Source: Thiobacillus sp. (GTDB lineage: Bacteria > Pseudomonadota > Gammaproteobacteria > Burkholderiales > Thiobacillaceae). Taken from it: a stretch of 64,000 nucleotides of DNA. Positions 37,787 through 47,675 of the stretch are shown here, in pieces. The notes beneath the pieces were generated by a model that was given only the letters and a program-made list of their open reading frames with translations, had not been told where the DNA came from and made no database searches. The position numbers and the translations under genes were made by a program. How positions within the stretch are numbered: the stretch's first letter is position 1; every line of letters begins with the position of its first letter. The stretch is from the NCBI GenBank assembly GCA_030692355.1, contig JAUYCF010000042.1, positions 62,001-126,000 of the forward strand, in the 5' to 3' direction.

Positions 37787-40707
37787 AGCGCGTATTCAAA
37801 AGCCTGCGTTCCCGGCTGATCGCATTGATATTGGTCGCAATGCTGCCCATGCTGGCGATCGCCTGGCTCATCGGCGCGCAGATGTACCACCATGCCGTCG
37901 ACGATGTTTACCGGGAGACGAAAACCCTGGTGCAGGACATTTCACTGCAGCAGGACAGGCATATCGATGCGGCGCGGCATTTGCTGATTGACTTGTCCGG
38001 CAGCCCGTCTCTCATCGAGCGCAGGCCGGGGTTTTGTTCGGTTTTCAGGGATGTGCTTGCAAAGCATGCAATTTTCGCCAATGCCGGCATGACCGATGTC
38101 GAGGGGAATGCCATCTGCAGCGGGGTTCCGATGCACCCGGCCAGCTTCAGCGACCGGCTGTGGTTCCGCCAGATACGCCAGGGAAATGCGATTGTGGTGG
38201 GCGACTATCATCTCGGCGTCATGATGAAAGAACCTGTGGTGATCGTCGCCAAGCCCATTCTGGGCAGGCGTGGCGAGCATCTGGCCTATCTGTTCGTGTC
38301 GGTGGATCTTTCCTGGTTCAATCGGCGCAGCCTCGGGAACGCATTGCCGGAGGGGGCCGAATTGATCTTTTACGATCATGACGGCGTCATTCTTCATCAT
38401 GAACCCGAGCCGGAAATCTGGCGCGGCCGACCTGCCGATGCGGCGATCCGGCAGATTGGCCTGGCGGATCCGGCGACCGGTGTGACCGAGGCGTATGGGG
38501 GGGATGGCATCTCGCGCCTGTTTAACTTTGTCCCGCTGGAAAGCAGCTCGGCCAGTGAAAATGCGTTTGTCGCCGTCGGCATTCCCACAGACACCGCGTT
38601 GGCGCAGGTGCGCCGCATCGGGGGATTGGCCGTGCTGGTTGTCCTGGGCGTATTCGGCGGAATGCTGCTGTTCGCCTGGGTCGGAACCGGGCGCCTGGTG
38701 ATTGCGCCGGTGCGCAGCCTGATCCGTCAGGCGAATGCGCATGCGGCGGGAGATCTGGCGCAACGCAGCGGGGTGGCTGAGGGCACCGAATTGAGTGAAC
38801 TCGCGCACGCACTGGACGGGATGGCGGTGAAGCTGGCCGCGCACCAACATGAACTGAGGCGGCACCTGGATGCGTTCAATGCGCACGCTATCGTAAGCGC
38901 TGCGGATACGGCAGGGAATATCATTTATGCAAACGACAAGTTCTGTGAAATCAGCCAGTACGCGCGGGAAGATATCATCGGAAAAACGCATCGACTGATC
39001 AACTCCGGTTTTCATCCGCCCGAATTTTTCTCCACGATGTGGGAAACGATTTCCCAGGGGAAAATCTGGCACGGTAACATCCGCAACCGGCGCAAGGACG
39101 GGAGCTATTACTGGGTGGCCTCGACCATCGTGCCTTTCGTTGATGATGACGGCCAGCTGGAACGTTACTTTTCGATTCGCACCGATATTACCCGTGCGCT
39201 GGCGATCGATGAGGCGCTTCAGAAAAGCGAGGAGCGTTTCCGGTTGCTGGCCAATAATGCGCTGGATGTGATTTCGCTGCACGATCCAGATGGCCGGTAC
39301 TCCTATGTCAGCCCCTCCTGCGAGCGCGTGCTGGGCTATGCGCCGGCCGATCTGGCCGGGCATGACTGCTACGAGCTGGTGCATCCGGACGATATCGAAC
39401 GGGTGCAAAGAATGCTGCATCAGCCTGCGCTGCTCGGCGAGCCGGGAGCGTGTGAGTATCGGGTGCGGCATCGGAATGGCGAGTACCTATGGGTGGATGC
39501 TTCCGCCGTGCCTACCCGTGACAAGACCGGGAAGATTGCGAGCATTCAGGTTTCCGTTCGCGACGTAACGGGCCGCAAGGCAGCGGAGGATACGTTGCGC
39601 CTGCATGACCGGGCGATTGCCGCGAGCGGAAGCGGTATCGTGATTTTCCGGCGCGGCGACCTCGGAATCGAGTATGCCAATGCGGCGTATTCGGACATCG
39701 TCGAGTTGCCGGAAGCGGACATACCCGGCCAGCGCTGGCCGGCATTGGCGGAAGCTGCGGGAAGTGTTGGCGCATGGCAATTCCTGCGCGACGCGGTGAT
39801 TTCGGGTGACGAGATGCATGCCGTGGTGGAGGGTGTGTCGCGTTATGGCCGCAACGTGTGGTGCGATGTGTTTGTCTCGCCGGTGCGCAGCGAGGGGCGT
39901 GCGATAACGCATTTTGTGGCGGCGATCAGCGATGTGACCGATCAGGTGATCATGGAAGCGGCGCTTGTGTGCGCCAAGGAGGCCGCAGAGCAGGCCAGTC
40001 AGGCCAAATCGACATTCCTCTCCCATGTCGGCCATGAGCTGCGGACACCGCTCAATTCCATCGTCGGTTTTGCCCAGTTGCTGGAATCCGACCCGCGCGC
40101 ACCGCTGAATGAGGAGCAACAGGACAGCGTCGAACGCATTCTGTGTTCCGGCTGGCAGTTGCGCGAACTGATCGATGATGTGCTGGACCTGTCCCGAATC
40201 GAGACCGGACGGCTGGAACTGAAGCCGGAGGATGTCAATGTATTTGACCTGATACGCGAGTGCCTGGAGATGATCGCCGCGCAGGCCGCCGAGAAAGGCC
40301 TGGAGATCGTCAATCCGGGCGGCGAATGTGCCCAGCAAATGGCGCGTGTCGATGTGAAACGCTTCAAGCAGGTGATGCTCAATTTGCTGAGCAACGCGGT
40401 GAAGTACAACCGCGAAGGCGGCCGCGTGACGGTGTCCTGCCACGTGTCGGACGACGGTGTCCTGCACATGGCCGTCAGCGATACCGGCATCGGTATTCCT
40501 CCGGAGAAGCGCGATGAACTGTTCCAGTATTTCAGCCGGCTGGACGCGGAAAACTCCGGCATTCCAGGTATTGGTGTGGGATTGGCGCTGTGCCGGCATC
40601 TGGTGGATTTGATGGGCGGTACTATCAGTGTGGAGAGCGTTCCGGGAGAAGGGAGTCGCTTCGAGATCGAACTTCCTGGCGCGTGCCGCCTGCCGGAAAC
40701 GGTTTGA
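37783..40707 (+). CDS. Cache/HAMP/triple-PAS sensor histidine kinase
   Basis: The product is a 974-residue membrane kinase. A helix at about residues 12-32, a Cache-type periplasmic sensor (about 40-280) and a second helix (about 284-306) lead into HAMP (307-360). Three PAS domains follow (about 370-480, 485-600, 605-720). HisKA has its His in SHVGHELRTPLNSIVGF (about 745), and HATPase is near 850-965 (VSDTGIGIPPEKRDELF). It has no attached receiver. The ATG overlaps the stop of the preceding kinase gene, suggesting the two are made together. Confidence 0.88.
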   Translation: MKRVFKSLRSRLIALILVAMLPMLAIAWLIGAQMYHHAVDDVYRETKTLVQDISLQQDRHIDAARHLLIDLSGSPSLIERRPGFCSVFRDVLAKHAIFANAGMTDVEGNAICSGVPMHPASFSDRLWFRQIRQGNAIVVGDYHLGVMMKEPVVIVAKPILGRRGEHLAYLFVSVDLSWFNRRSLGNALPEGAELIFYDHDGVILHHEPEPEIWRGRPADAAIRQIGLADPATGVTEAYGGDGISRLFNFVPLESSSASENAFVAVGIPTDTALAQVRRIGGLAVLVVLGVFGGMLLFAWVGTGRLVIAPVRSLIRQANAHAAGDLAQRSGVAEGTELSELAHALDGMAVKLAAHQHELRRHLDAFNAHAIVSAADTAGNIIYANDKFCEISQYAREDIIGKTHRLINSGFHPPEFFSTMWETISQGKIWHGNIRNRRKDGSYYWVASTIVPFVDDDGQLERYFSIRTDITRALAIDEALQKSEERFRLLANNALDVISLHDPDGRYSYVSPSCERVLGYAPADLAGHDCYELVHPDDIERVQRMLHQPALLGEPGACEYRVRHRNGEYLWVDASAVPTRDKTGKIASIQVSVRDVTGRKAAEDTLRLHDRAIAASGSGIVIFRRGDLGIEYANAAYSDIVELPEADIPGQRWPALAEAAGSVGAWQFLRDAVISGDEMHAVVEGVSRYGRNVWCDVFVSPVRSEGRAITHFVAAISDVTDQVIMEAALVCAKEAAEQASQAKSTFLSHVGHELRTPLNSIVGFAQLLESDPRAPLNEEQQDSVERILCSGWQLRELIDDVLDLSRIETGRLELKPEDVNVFDLIRECLEMIAAQAAEKGLEIVNPGGECAQQMARVDVKRFKQVMLNLLSNAVKYNREGGRVTVSCHVSDDGVLHMAVSDTGIGIPPEKRDELFQYFSRLDAENSGIPGIGVGLALCRHLVDLMGGTISVESVPGEGSRFEIELPGACRLPETV

Positions 40708-40783
40708 GACGGGTGCCGGATGGGGTGCATGAATCATACAGGCCCGAATACCCGATTGATTGATTTTTGAAAGGAGCTGGACC

Positions 40784-41089
40784 ATGAACATAGATACCCA
40801 AAAGGAAGGCAGCACAGCCCGTTTGTTGCTGAATGGCCGTTTCGATTTCAACAGCCATGTAGTGTTTAACCAGAGTACCGATTCCCTGCTGAAAGACGCC
40901 GGTGTCGACGAACTGGAACTGGATTTCGACCAGGTGAAATATATCGACAGTTCCGCCATGGGCATGCTGTTGTTGCTTAAGGAGCGTGCAAAAGGCGCTT
41001 CGAAATCCGTCACGCTGCTGAATTGCAAGGGGTCGGTGGCCCAGGTTTTCGAACTGTCGAATTTCCGGCGTCTGTTCACCATCAAGTAA
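40784..41089 (+). CDS. Anti-sigma factor antagonist (STAS domain)
   Basis: The product is 101 residues, a single STAS domain. The phosphorylation loop reads VKYIDSSAMGMLLLLKE (about residues 46-62), keeping both Ser residues, so it looks able to be switched by phosphorylation. The next gene encodes a REC-PP2C phosphatase with a kinase-like ATPase domain, its natural partner. The pair resembles HsbA/HsbR of Pseudomonas, which links an anti-sigma factor to motility. The start at 40784 has AAGGAG. The target anti-sigma factor is not in the window. Confidence 0.88.
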   Translation: MNIDTQKEGSTARLLLNGRFDFNSHVVFNQSTDSLLKDAGVDELELDFDQVKYIDSSAMGMLLLLKERAKGASKSVTLLNCKGSVAQVFELSNFRRLFTIK

Positions 41090-41101
41090 ACGGATCGTAG
41101 G

Positions 41102-42832
41102 ATGAGTCAGTCTGGAATGACAGTTATGGTGGTGGATGACATCGCCAACAACATTGCGATCGCCAGCCAGGTGGTCAAAAGAATGGGGCATCGTTTCATC
41201 GAGGCGCGTTCGGGAGAGGAGGCGCTGGAGAAATTCCTTGCCGAGTCGCCGGACATGATCCTGATGGATGTGATGATGCCCGGGATCGGCGGCCTGGAAG
41301 CGACGCGGCGCATCCGGCAGGCTGCGGGATCGCGCTGGCTGCCGATTTTGATGGTGACCGCGCTCACTCGCGAGGATGAAATTCTTGAAGGGCTGCAAGC
41401 GGGGGCGGACGACTATTTGACCAAGCCGCTGTCTTTGCCGGTGTTTCAGGCCAAGATTCAGGTATTTGCGCGGATCGCCGAACTGCAGCAGGAACTCTCC
41501 CGACACTCGGCAGAGCTTTCCGCCTACTACCGCCAGGCGGAAGATGAGCGGCGCCTCGGGGCGCGGTTGATGGCGTACATGGTCAACCGCGAAGGACTCG
41601 ACGACCCCGCCTTGCGCTACCGCGTGACCCCCGCATGGCATTTCAGCGGCGATCTGATTGCTGCTGCGCGAACGCCTGGAAAATGCCTGCATATCCTGCT
41701 AAGCGACGGCATGGGACATGGTTTGCCCGCAGCGATGGCCTCGCTGCCTCAGTTCGATACCTTTTACGCCATGACCGAGCTGGGCTATGGCATCGGGCGC
41801 ATTGTGGAGGTGATGAACAGCCGAATGCATACCATGATGCCTCAGGGGCGATATGCCGCCCTGACGCTCGTTTCGATCAATCCTGCGATGGGGACGATCG
41901 AAGTCTGGAACGGGGGCAACCCCTATCCCCGCCTGGTCGATGCCAACGGGAAAATCGTCAAGCACTGGAAATCCAGGCATGTGCCGCTTGGCGTTTTGCC
42001 GCCGGAAGAGTTCTCTGCGGAACTTGAGGTGTATTCCTACGAGGGGGAATGCCAGCTGTTCCTGTGGTCGGATGGCTTGACCGAGGCTGAAAATGCCGAT
42101 GGCGAGCAGTTTGGCGCTGAGCGCGCCTGCGCAACGCTGGAATCGGCCGGGCCGGAGCATCGTTTCGAGACGCTTATACAGGCGCTCGACGCGCATCGGG
42201 TGGGTACGCTGGCGGATGACATTACCGTGCTCATGGCGGCAGTTCCGGCGCCGGGTACGATGGTGCAACCGGTTTCTCATGTGGCGGATGCGGAACATGG
42301 CAGCGATGGCTTGCGCATGTCGTTCCATTTCGAGGCGCAGGATCTGAAGAATCTGGATGTGGTGCCGGCATTGTCCGGCGTGATCGAGCGGATCGCGGCG
42401 ACGAAGGAACATGCCGGCCAGGTTTTTCTTATTCTCTCTGAACTGGTTTCCAATGCGCTGGACCATGGACTGCTGCGGATAGATTCTTCGCTTAAAACAA
42501 ACAGCGATGGTTTCGCCACCTACGCCGCCCATCGCCAGAGTGCACTGGAGGAACTGCAGGAGGGATTTATCGATATTGATATCGAAATTCTGCGGCGTGA
42601 TAACCGGAAGATGGCGAAAATCACAGTGCGTGACAGTGGCCCTGGATTTGATTGGGTAGCCAGGTCACAGATGTCGGAGACCGGTCTGTATGGGCGCGGT
42701 GTCGAACTGGTGCGGCGCTTGAGCCTGGAAATGCAGTACATCGGTGCCGGCAATGAGGTCGTGGTGTATTACGAGCTGAGCCCTGCCAGTCACGCTATTG
42801 GCAGCAACCCGGGTCATTTGCTTATGCAGTAG
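41102..42832 (+). CDS. REC-PP2C phosphatase-HATPase regulator (HsbR-like)
   Basis: The product is 576 residues with three domains. The receiver (about 1-125) has Asp in ILMDVMMPGIGG and Lys in YLTKPLS. The SpoIIE-type PP2C phosphatase (about 165-385) has SGDLIAA, LSDGMGHGLPAAMA and LADDITVL metal-binding motifs. The C-terminal part is an RsbW-like HATPase (about 415-560) with LVSNALDHGLL. Such proteins both dephosphorylate and phosphorylate a STAS partner, here probably the protein encoded 12 bases upstream. It is the last plus-strand gene of the signalling island. Confidence 0.88.
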   Translation: MSQSGMTVMVVDDIANNIAIASQVVKRMGHRFIEARSGEEALEKFLAESPDMILMDVMMPGIGGLEATRRIRQAAGSRWLPILMVTALTREDEILEGLQAGADDYLTKPLSLPVFQAKIQVFARIAELQQELSRHSAELSAYYRQAEDERRLGARLMAYMVNREGLDDPALRYRVTPAWHFSGDLIAAARTPGKCLHILLSDGMGHGLPAAMASLPQFDTFYAMTELGYGIGRIVEVMNSRMHTMMPQGRYAALTLVSINPAMGTIEVWNGGNPYPRLVDANGKIVKHWKSRHVPLGVLPPEEFSAELEVYSYEGECQLFLWSDGLTEAENADGEQFGAERACATLESAGPEHRFETLIQALDAHRVGTLADDITVLMAAVPAPGTMVQPVSHVADAEHGSDGLRMSFHFEAQDLKNLDVVPALSGVIERIAATKEHAGQVFLILSELVSNALDHGLLRIDSSLKTNSDGFATYAAHRQSALEELQEGFIDIDIEILRRDNRKMAKITVRDSGPGFDWVARSQMSETGLYGRGVELVRRLSLEMQYIGAGNEVVVYYELSPASHAIGSNPGHLLMQ

Positions 42833-42925
42833 TGGAACTCATCCGCCTGTGTAAATGATGGCGGGTTCAGTTTGGCGTTGGTGATGGGTTGATCGCCACC
42901 AGTTCGCTGGCGGCTGCCCGCAAAA

Positions 42926-43732
42926 TCAGGCCTTCAGTTCGGGCGGCAGATGCGGTGCGATGACCTGCAGCATCTGCGAGAAGATTTTCGGGGTGGCGGC
43001 GACGATGTTGCCGGACTCCAGAAAGCCTTCGTCGCCCAGGAAATTGCCAACCAGGGCGCCGGATTCCTGTGCGATCAGGCTGCCGGCGGCAAGGTCCCAT
43101 GGCTGCAGGTGCATTTCCCAGAAACCGTCATAGCGGCCGCAGGCAACGTAGCACAGGTCGAGCGCGGCGGAACCGGGGCGACGCAGGCCGGAGGTGGCGA
43201 GCATCATGTCGCGGAACATGTTGAGATAGGCATCGGCGAAACTGAAGTCGCGGAAGGGGAAACCGGTGCCGATCAGGCATTCGGAGAGCTTGGTGCGTTT
43301 GCTGGCGCGGATGCGGCGGTCGTTGAGCATGGCGCCGCGGCCGCGACTGGCGGTGAAGAGTTCGTTGCGCGCGGGGTCGTACACCACCGCCTGGGTGATC
43401 TGGCCCTTGTGCTTCAACGCGATCGAGATCGAATACTGCTGCAGGCCGTGCAGGAAATTGGTGGTGCCGTCGAGCGGATCGATGATCCACTGGTAGTCCT
43501 CGCCGTTCTTGGCGTCGGCCGAGCCGGACTCCTCTGCTAAAATCCCGTGATTTGGGTAGGCGCCGAGCAGGATTTCGATGATGACGCGTTCGGCATTTTG
43601 GTCGACTTCGCTGACGTAATCGCGGTCCTGTTTGCTCCGCACGGTGAGCTGGTCGAGGTCGAGCGAGGCGCGATTGATAATCCGCCCCGCTTCGCGAGCG
43701 GCTTTCACCGCTGTGTTGAGCATGGGATGCAT
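42926..43732 (-). CDS. suhB: Inositol-1-monophosphatase family protein
   Basis: The product is 268 residues beginning [16 protein letters not shown], which matches SuhB starts; an ATG 21 bases earlier is less likely. Metal-binding motifs are EESGS (about residues 68-72), [14 protein letters not shown] (about 84-97) and the C-terminal [15 protein letters not shown]. The family hydrolyses myo-inositol phosphates in vitro and in E. coli also acts in rRNA transcription antitermination. It is divergent from trmJ with a 45-base gap, so their promoters must overlap. Confidence 0.93.
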   Translation of the reverse strand: MHPMLNTAVKAAREAGRIINRASLDLDQLTVRSKQDRDYVSEVDQNAERVIIEILLGAYPNHGILAEESGSADAKNGEDYQWIIDPLDGTTNFLHGLQQYSISIALKHKGQITQAVVYDPARNELFTASRGRGAMLNDRRIRASKRTKLSECLIGTGFPFRDFSFADAYLNMFRDMMLATSGLRRPGSAALDLCYVACGRYDGFWEMHLQPWDLAAGSLIAQESGALVGNFLGDEGFLESGNIVAATPKIFSQMLQVIAPHLPPELKA

Positions 43733-43777
43733 GATGTCTGGCAATAGATTCAAAGAACGAGCGCACCATTTTACTTG

Positions 43778-44542
43778 ATGACACAGTCAGACCCGAAACT
43801 TCTCGCCAATATTCGCATCGTGCTGGCGCGCACCAGCCACCCTGGCAATATCGGCGCAGCGGCACGGGCGATAAAGACGATGGGGCTGTCGCAGCTTTAT
43901 CTGGTCGCCCCCGCCGTTTTCCCCAACAGCCAGGCCGATGCGATGGCCGCGAGCGCGGGCGACGTGCTGGCGCAGGCGCGCGTCTGCGCCACGCTGGCCG
44001 AGGCGCTGGCCGGCACCACCCTGGCGCTGGGGGTGTCGGCGCGCCGTCGCGACATCGTGGCCGAGGTGCTGACGCCGCCTGCAGCGGCCACTCGTCTGCT
44101 GACCGAAGCGCAGGCCGGCCCGGTGGCGCTGGTGTTCGGCAACGAAACCAGCGGCATGTCGAACGAGGAACTGGGCTTGTGCCAGGGGCTGGTGACGATA
44201 GCCGCCAACCCGGACTACAGCTCGCTCAACCTGGCGGCGGCAGTGCAGGTGCTGAGCTACGAGATCCGCCAGGCCTGGCTGGGTCATGCGAACTGGCCGC
44301 AGCCCGAAATGGACGCGGCGACCGGGGACGAACTGGAGCGGTTCTACGGCCACCTGGAAGCCGCGCTGGCCGAGCTGGAATTCCTCAATCCCGGCTCGCC
44401 CAGCAAACTGATGCTGAAACTGCGGCGGCTGTTTGCGCGCACCCGGCTGGCGAAGGAGGAAGTGAACATCCTGCGCGGGATCCTGACCGCGGCGCAGGGC
44501 GCGCAGCGGGCGGCAGTCAAGGGACGGAACCCCAATAGTTGA
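43778..44542 (+). CDS. trmJ: tRNA (cytidine/uridine-2'-O-)-methyltransferase TrmJ
   Basis: TrmJ methylates ribose at position 32 of tRNA anticodon loops. The product is 254 residues from the ATG at 43778. The N-terminal SPOUT domain has [20 protein letters not shown] (residues 11-30) and the knot motif [14 protein letters not shown], followed by [16 protein letters not shown]. The C-terminal helical extension (about 165-254) is typical. Its stop codon lies within an IscR-type box preceding cysE. Confidence 0.93.
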   Translation: MTQSDPKLLANIRIVLARTSHPGNIGAAARAIKTMGLSQLYLVAPAVFPNSQADAMAASAGDVLAQARVCATLAEALAGTTLALGVSARRRDIVAEVLTPPAAATRLLTEAQAGPVALVFGNETSGMSNEELGLCQGLVTIAANPDYSSLNLAAAVQVLSYEIRQAWLGHANWPQPEMDAATGDELERFYGHLEAALAELEFLNPGSPSKLMLKLRRLFARTRLAKEEVNILRGILTAAQGAQRAAVKGRNPNS

Positions 44543-44559
44543 CTAGACAACTCGGAAAT
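44535..44559 (+). promoter_or_regulatory. IscR-type box and candidate promoter of cysE
   Basis: The box begins ATAGTTGACTAGA and ends CTCGGAAAT, with the same layout as the two boxes before iscR. TTGACT at 44539-44544 could be a -35 element, with a poor -10 (CATCCT, 44562-44567). Transcription would then start at about the cysE ATG. Confidence 0.6.
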
Positions 44560-44573
44560 TGCATCCTCAACGC

Positions 44574-45332
44574 ATGAACCTTTTCAGCCGATTCAAGGAA
44601 GACATCGCCGTCGTGTTCGACCGCGACCCGGCGGCGCGCACGACGTTTGAGGTGGTCACGACGTATCCCGGCTTTCATGCGATGGTCATCCATCGTCTGG
44701 CGAACAAGCTGTGGCGCATGGAATGGAAGTGGCTGGCGCGCTTTACCTCCCACATCGGGCGCTGGCTCACCGGCATCGAAATCCACCCCGGCGCCACCAT
44801 TGGCCGCCGCGTCTTCATCGACCATGGCATGGGCGTGGTGGTGGGCGAAACCGCAGAGATCGGCGACGACTGCACCCTCTATCACGGCGTGACGCTCGGC
44901 GGCACCTCGTGGAACAAGGGCAAGCGCCATCCCACCCTGATGCCCGGCGTGGTGGTGGGGGCGGGCGCCAAGATTCTCGGCCCGATCACTATCGGCGCCA
45001 ATGCTCGTGTCGGCTCCAACGCTGTCGTGGTGAAGGATGTGCCGGACAATGCGACGGCGGTGGGCATTCCGGCGCGCATCCTCGATAGCGCGGCCGAAAT
45101 ACAGCGTAACCAGCAGGCGGAAAAGCTCGGCTTCTCGGCCTATGCCATTTCGGCCGACATGAACGACCCGGTGGTGAAGGCGATTCATGGTCTGATCGAC
45201 CATTCCGCCCACATCGACCACCGTCTGGAACTGATTCTGGCGCAGTTGCAGAAACTCGGTGTGGAAATGCCTGTTGGACAGGATCAACCAGACGATTTCG
45301 ATCCGAACTATTTGAACAAAATAGTTGACTAA
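44574..45332 (+). CDS. cysE: Serine O-acetyltransferase
   Basis: CysE makes O-acetylserine from serine and acetyl-CoA, the first step of cysteine synthesis. The product is 252 residues with an N-terminal helical part ([15 protein letters not shown], residues 6-20) and a left-handed beta-helix of hexapeptide repeats (about 65-170). The catalytic His lie in [14 protein letters not shown] and LYHGVTLGG. No ribosome site precedes the ATG. It lies directly upstream of iscR, which links cysteine supply to Fe-S assembly. Its 3' end carries the iscR promoters. Confidence 0.93.
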   Translation: MNLFSRFKEDIAVVFDRDPAARTTFEVVTTYPGFHAMVIHRLANKLWRMEWKWLARFTSHIGRWLTGIEIHPGATIGRRVFIDHGMGVVVGETAEIGDDCTLYHGVTLGGTSWNKGKRHPTLMPGVVVGAGAKILGPITIGANARVGSNAVVVKDVPDNATAVGIPARILDSAAEIQRNQQAEKLGFSAYAISADMNDPVVKAIHGLIDHSAHIDHRLELILAQLQKLGVEMPVGQDQPDDFDPNYLNKIVD

Positions 45333-45345
45333 ATCGTTAAGGTAA
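45321..45345 (+). promoter_or_regulatory. IscR-type box 1 of iscR, with overlapping promoter
   Basis: The box begins ATAGTTGACTAAATCG. TTGACT (45325-45330) is followed after 17 bases by AATAGT (45348-45353), a fair sigma-70 pair. It lies across the cysE stop codon. Confidence 0.65.
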
Positions 45346-45348
45346 GGA

Positions 45349-45373
45349 ATAGTTGACTAAATTGCTCGGGAAT
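45349..45373 (+). promoter_or_regulatory. IscR-type box 2 of iscR, with overlapping promoter
   Basis: The box begins ATAGTTGACTAAATTG and ends CTCGGGAAT. TTGACT (45353-45358), 17 bases, then TATAGT (45376-45381) makes a strong sigma-70 promoter within the box. IscR carrying its [2Fe-2S] cluster would block it, giving feedback control of the isc operon. Confidence 0.8.
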
Positions 45374-45407
45374 TTTATAGTTCGGGCGAAATTTAGGAGA
45401 ACACGTC

Positions 45408-45872
45408 ATGAGATTGACCACCAAGGGCCGCTTCGCCGTTACCGCCATGCTCGATCTGGCGTTGCGCGGCGGCAAGAATCCGGTGACGCTGGCCGGTATC
45501 AGCGAGCGCCAGGACATATCCCTGTCCTATCTGGAGCAACTCTTCAGCCGTTTGCGCCGCCACGAACTGGTCGAAAGCGTACGTGGCCCCGGCGGCGGCT
45601 ATTATCTCGCCCGGCCGCTCGGCGACGTCAGCGTGGCCGACATTATACGTGCAGTGGACGAGCCCATCGATTCGACCCAGTGCGGTGGCAAGGAAAACTG
45701 CCAGGATGAGCACCGCTGCATGACCCACGACCTGTGGGTTGGCCTGAATGCGCATATATATGACTACCTCGACAACGTGACGTTGGCGACCCTGGTGGCC
45801 AGGCAGGAAGGATGCAAGGAAAAGGTGCTGCAGGATCGCCGCGCCTTGAAGGTGACGCCGCTGGCGGCCTGA
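45408..45872 (+). CDS. iscR: Fe-S cluster regulator IscR
   Basis: IscR is an Rrf2-family repressor that senses Fe-S status. The product is 154 residues with an N-terminal winged helix ([19 protein letters not shown]) and cluster ligands Cys92, Cys98 and Cys104, the same numbering as in E. coli. Two IscR-type boxes lie just upstream, so autoregulation is likely. A TTTAGGAGA ribosome site precedes the ATG. It heads iscSUA-hscBA-fdx-iscX. Confidence 0.96.
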   Translation: MRLTTKGRFAVTAMLDLALRGGKNPVTLAGISERQDISLSYLEQLFSRLRRHELVESVRGPGGGYYLARPLGDVSVADIIRAVDEPIDSTQCGGKENCQDEHRCMTHDLWVGLNAHIYDYLDNVTLATLVARQEGCKEKVLQDRRALKVTPLAA

Positions 45873-45922
45873 TCCCGGACCGGACAATCCCAGATTCAGC
45901 TATTGAGGGTAAGGGCAACACG

Positions 45923-47131
45923 ATGAAAACACTGTATTTCGATTATTCCGCCACCACCCCGGTCGATCCCCGCGTGGCGGCCAGGATGATTCCGTATCTG
46001 ACTGAGCATTTCGGCAACCCGGCGTCGCGCTCGCATCCTTATGGCTGGGAAGCCGAAGCGGCGGTGGAGGAGGCGCGCGCCCAGGTCGCCGCGCTGGTCG
46101 GCGCCGATCCGAAGGAAATCGTGTTCACCTCCGGCGCCACCGAATCGAACAACCTCGCCATCAAGGGCGCGGGCCATTTCTATTCGGCCACCAAGGGCCG
46201 CCACATCATCACCGTGCGCACCGAACACAAGGCCGTGCTCGACACCGTGCGCGAAATGGAGCGCCAGGGCTTCGAGGCCACCTATCTGAGCGTTGCGGAC
46301 ACCGGCCTGCTCGATCTGGACGTGCTGCGCGCCGCGATCCGCCCCGACACCGTGCTGGTCTCGGTGATGGCGGTCAACAACGAAATCGGTGTGATCCAGG
46401 ACCTCGAAGCGATCGGCAGGATTTGTCGCGAAAAGGGTGTGATCTTCCACGTCGACGCGGCGCAGGCCACCGGCAAGATGCCGATCGACCTGACCAAACT
46501 GCCGGTCGATCTGATGTCGTTCTCGGCGCACAAGACCTACGGTCCCAAGGGCATCGGCGCGCTGTACGTGCGCCGCAAGCCGCGCATTCGCCTGGAAGCG
46601 CAGATGCACGGCGGCGGCCACGAGCGCGGCATGCGTTCGGGCACGCTGGCCACGCACCAGATCGTTGGCATGGGCGAAGCCTTCCGCATCGCGAAGGAAG
46701 AGATGGCGACCGAGAACGAGCGCATCCGCATGCTGCGCGACCGCCTCTACACCGGCCTCAAGGACATCGAGGAAGTGCACCTGAACGGCGACATCGACCA
46801 GCGCGTGCCGCACAACCTCAACGTCAGCTTCAACTTCGTCGAAGGCGAATCGCTGATCATGGCGATCAAGGATCTGGCGGTGTCAAGCGGTTCGGCCTGT
46901 ACCTCGGCCAGCCTGGAACCGTCTTACGTGCTGCGCGCACTGGGCCGCAGCGACGAACTGGCGCACAGCTCGATCCGCTTCTCCATCGGTCGCTTCACCA
47001 CCGAGGAAGAAGTCGATTACGCAATTAAATTGCTGCACGAAAAGATCGGCAAGCTGCGCGAACTTTCCCCGCTGTGGGAAATGTTCAAGGAAGGCGTCGA
47101 TCTGAATTCCGTGCAGTGGGCTGCACATTGA
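45923..47131 (+). CDS. iscS: Cysteine desulfurase IscS
   Basis: IscS takes sulfur from cysteine and donates it to IscU. The 402-residue PLP enzyme has the cofactor-binding Lys in [12 protein letters not shown] (about residue 204) and the persulfide Cys in [14 protein letters not shown] (about 326). It starts [18 protein letters not shown], the usual N terminus. It lies 50 bases after iscR; a palindromic repeat separates it from iscU. Confidence 0.97.
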   Translation: MKTLYFDYSATTPVDPRVAARMIPYLTEHFGNPASRSHPYGWEAEAAVEEARAQVAALVGADPKEIVFTSGATESNNLAIKGAGHFYSATKGRHIITVRTEHKAVLDTVREMERQGFEATYLSVADTGLLDLDVLRAAIRPDTVLVSVMAVNNEIGVIQDLEAIGRICREKGVIFHVDAAQATGKMPIDLTKLPVDLMSFSAHKTYGPKGIGALYVRRKPRIRLEAQMHGGGHERGMRSGTLATHQIVGMGEAFRIAKEEMATENERIRMLRDRLYTGLKDIEEVHLNGDIDQRVPHNLNVSFNFVEGESLIMAIKDLAVSSGSACTSASLEPSYVLRALGRSDELAHSSIRFSIGRFTTEEEVDYAIKLLHEKIGKLRELSPLWEMFKEGVDLNSVQWAAH

Positions 47132-47139
47132 TTTTTTTG

Positions 47140-47262
47140 AGGGGCTAGGAAATAGGAAATAGGAATTAGGGGCTAGGGATTGAGCGGCCAAGGCCGCGCC
47201 AAATCAAAAAAGGCGCGCAGCGCAAAGCCCCCTAAACCCTAGCCCCTGGATCCTAGCCCCCC
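47140..47262. repeat. Palindromic intergenic repeat, copy 1 (iscS-iscU)
   Basis: The left arm is rich in GGGGCTAGG and TAGGAAA units and the right arm carries CCCTAGCCCC units, so the two arms are inverted repeats. Between them lies a small perfect palindrome, GCGGCCAAGGCCGC, and the segment CAAAGCCCCCTAAA shared exactly with copy 2. A long hairpin could form in the isc transcript between iscS and iscU. Confidence 0.85.
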
Positions 47263-47285
47263 CAGCGACTGAAAGGAGCAAAACC

Positions 47286-47672
47286 ATGGCATACAGCGAT
47301 AAAGTACTTGACCATTACGAAAACCCCCGCAACGTCGGTTCCTTCACCAAGGACGACGATGGCGTCGGCACCGGCATGGTCGGCGCGCCCGCCTGCGGCG
47401 ACGTGATGAAGCTGCAGATCAAGGTCGGTGCCGATGGCCTGATCGAAGACGCCAAGTTCAAGACCTACGGCTGCGGCTCGGCGATTGCATCAAGCTCGCT
47501 GGTGACCGAATGGGTCAAGGGCAAGACCCTCGATCAGGCGATGGAAATCAAGAACACCGCGATTGCCGAGGAACTCGCGCTGCCGCCGGTGAAGATCCAT
47601 TGCTCGATCCTGGCCGAAGACGCGATCAAGGCCGCGGTCGCCGATTACAAGCAGAAAAAGGGTCTGGAGTAA
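47286..47672 (+). CDS. iscU: Fe-S cluster scaffold protein IscU
   Basis: IscU is the scaffold on which [2Fe-2S] clusters are built. The product is 128 residues. Cluster ligands are Cys37 (in GAPACGDVMK), Cys63 and Cys106, with the conserved Asp39 and His105. The HscA-recognition motif LPPVK is at residues 99-103. An AAGGAG ribosome site follows the repeat, so translation start signals survived its insertion. Confidence 0.97.
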   Translation: MAYSDKVLDHYENPRNVGSFTKDDDGVGTGMVGAPACGDVMKLQIKVGADGLIEDAKFKTYGCGSAIASSSLVTEWVKGKTLDQAMEIKNTAIAEELALPPVKIHCSILAEDAIKAAVADYKQKKGLE

Positions 47673-47675
47673 GTC

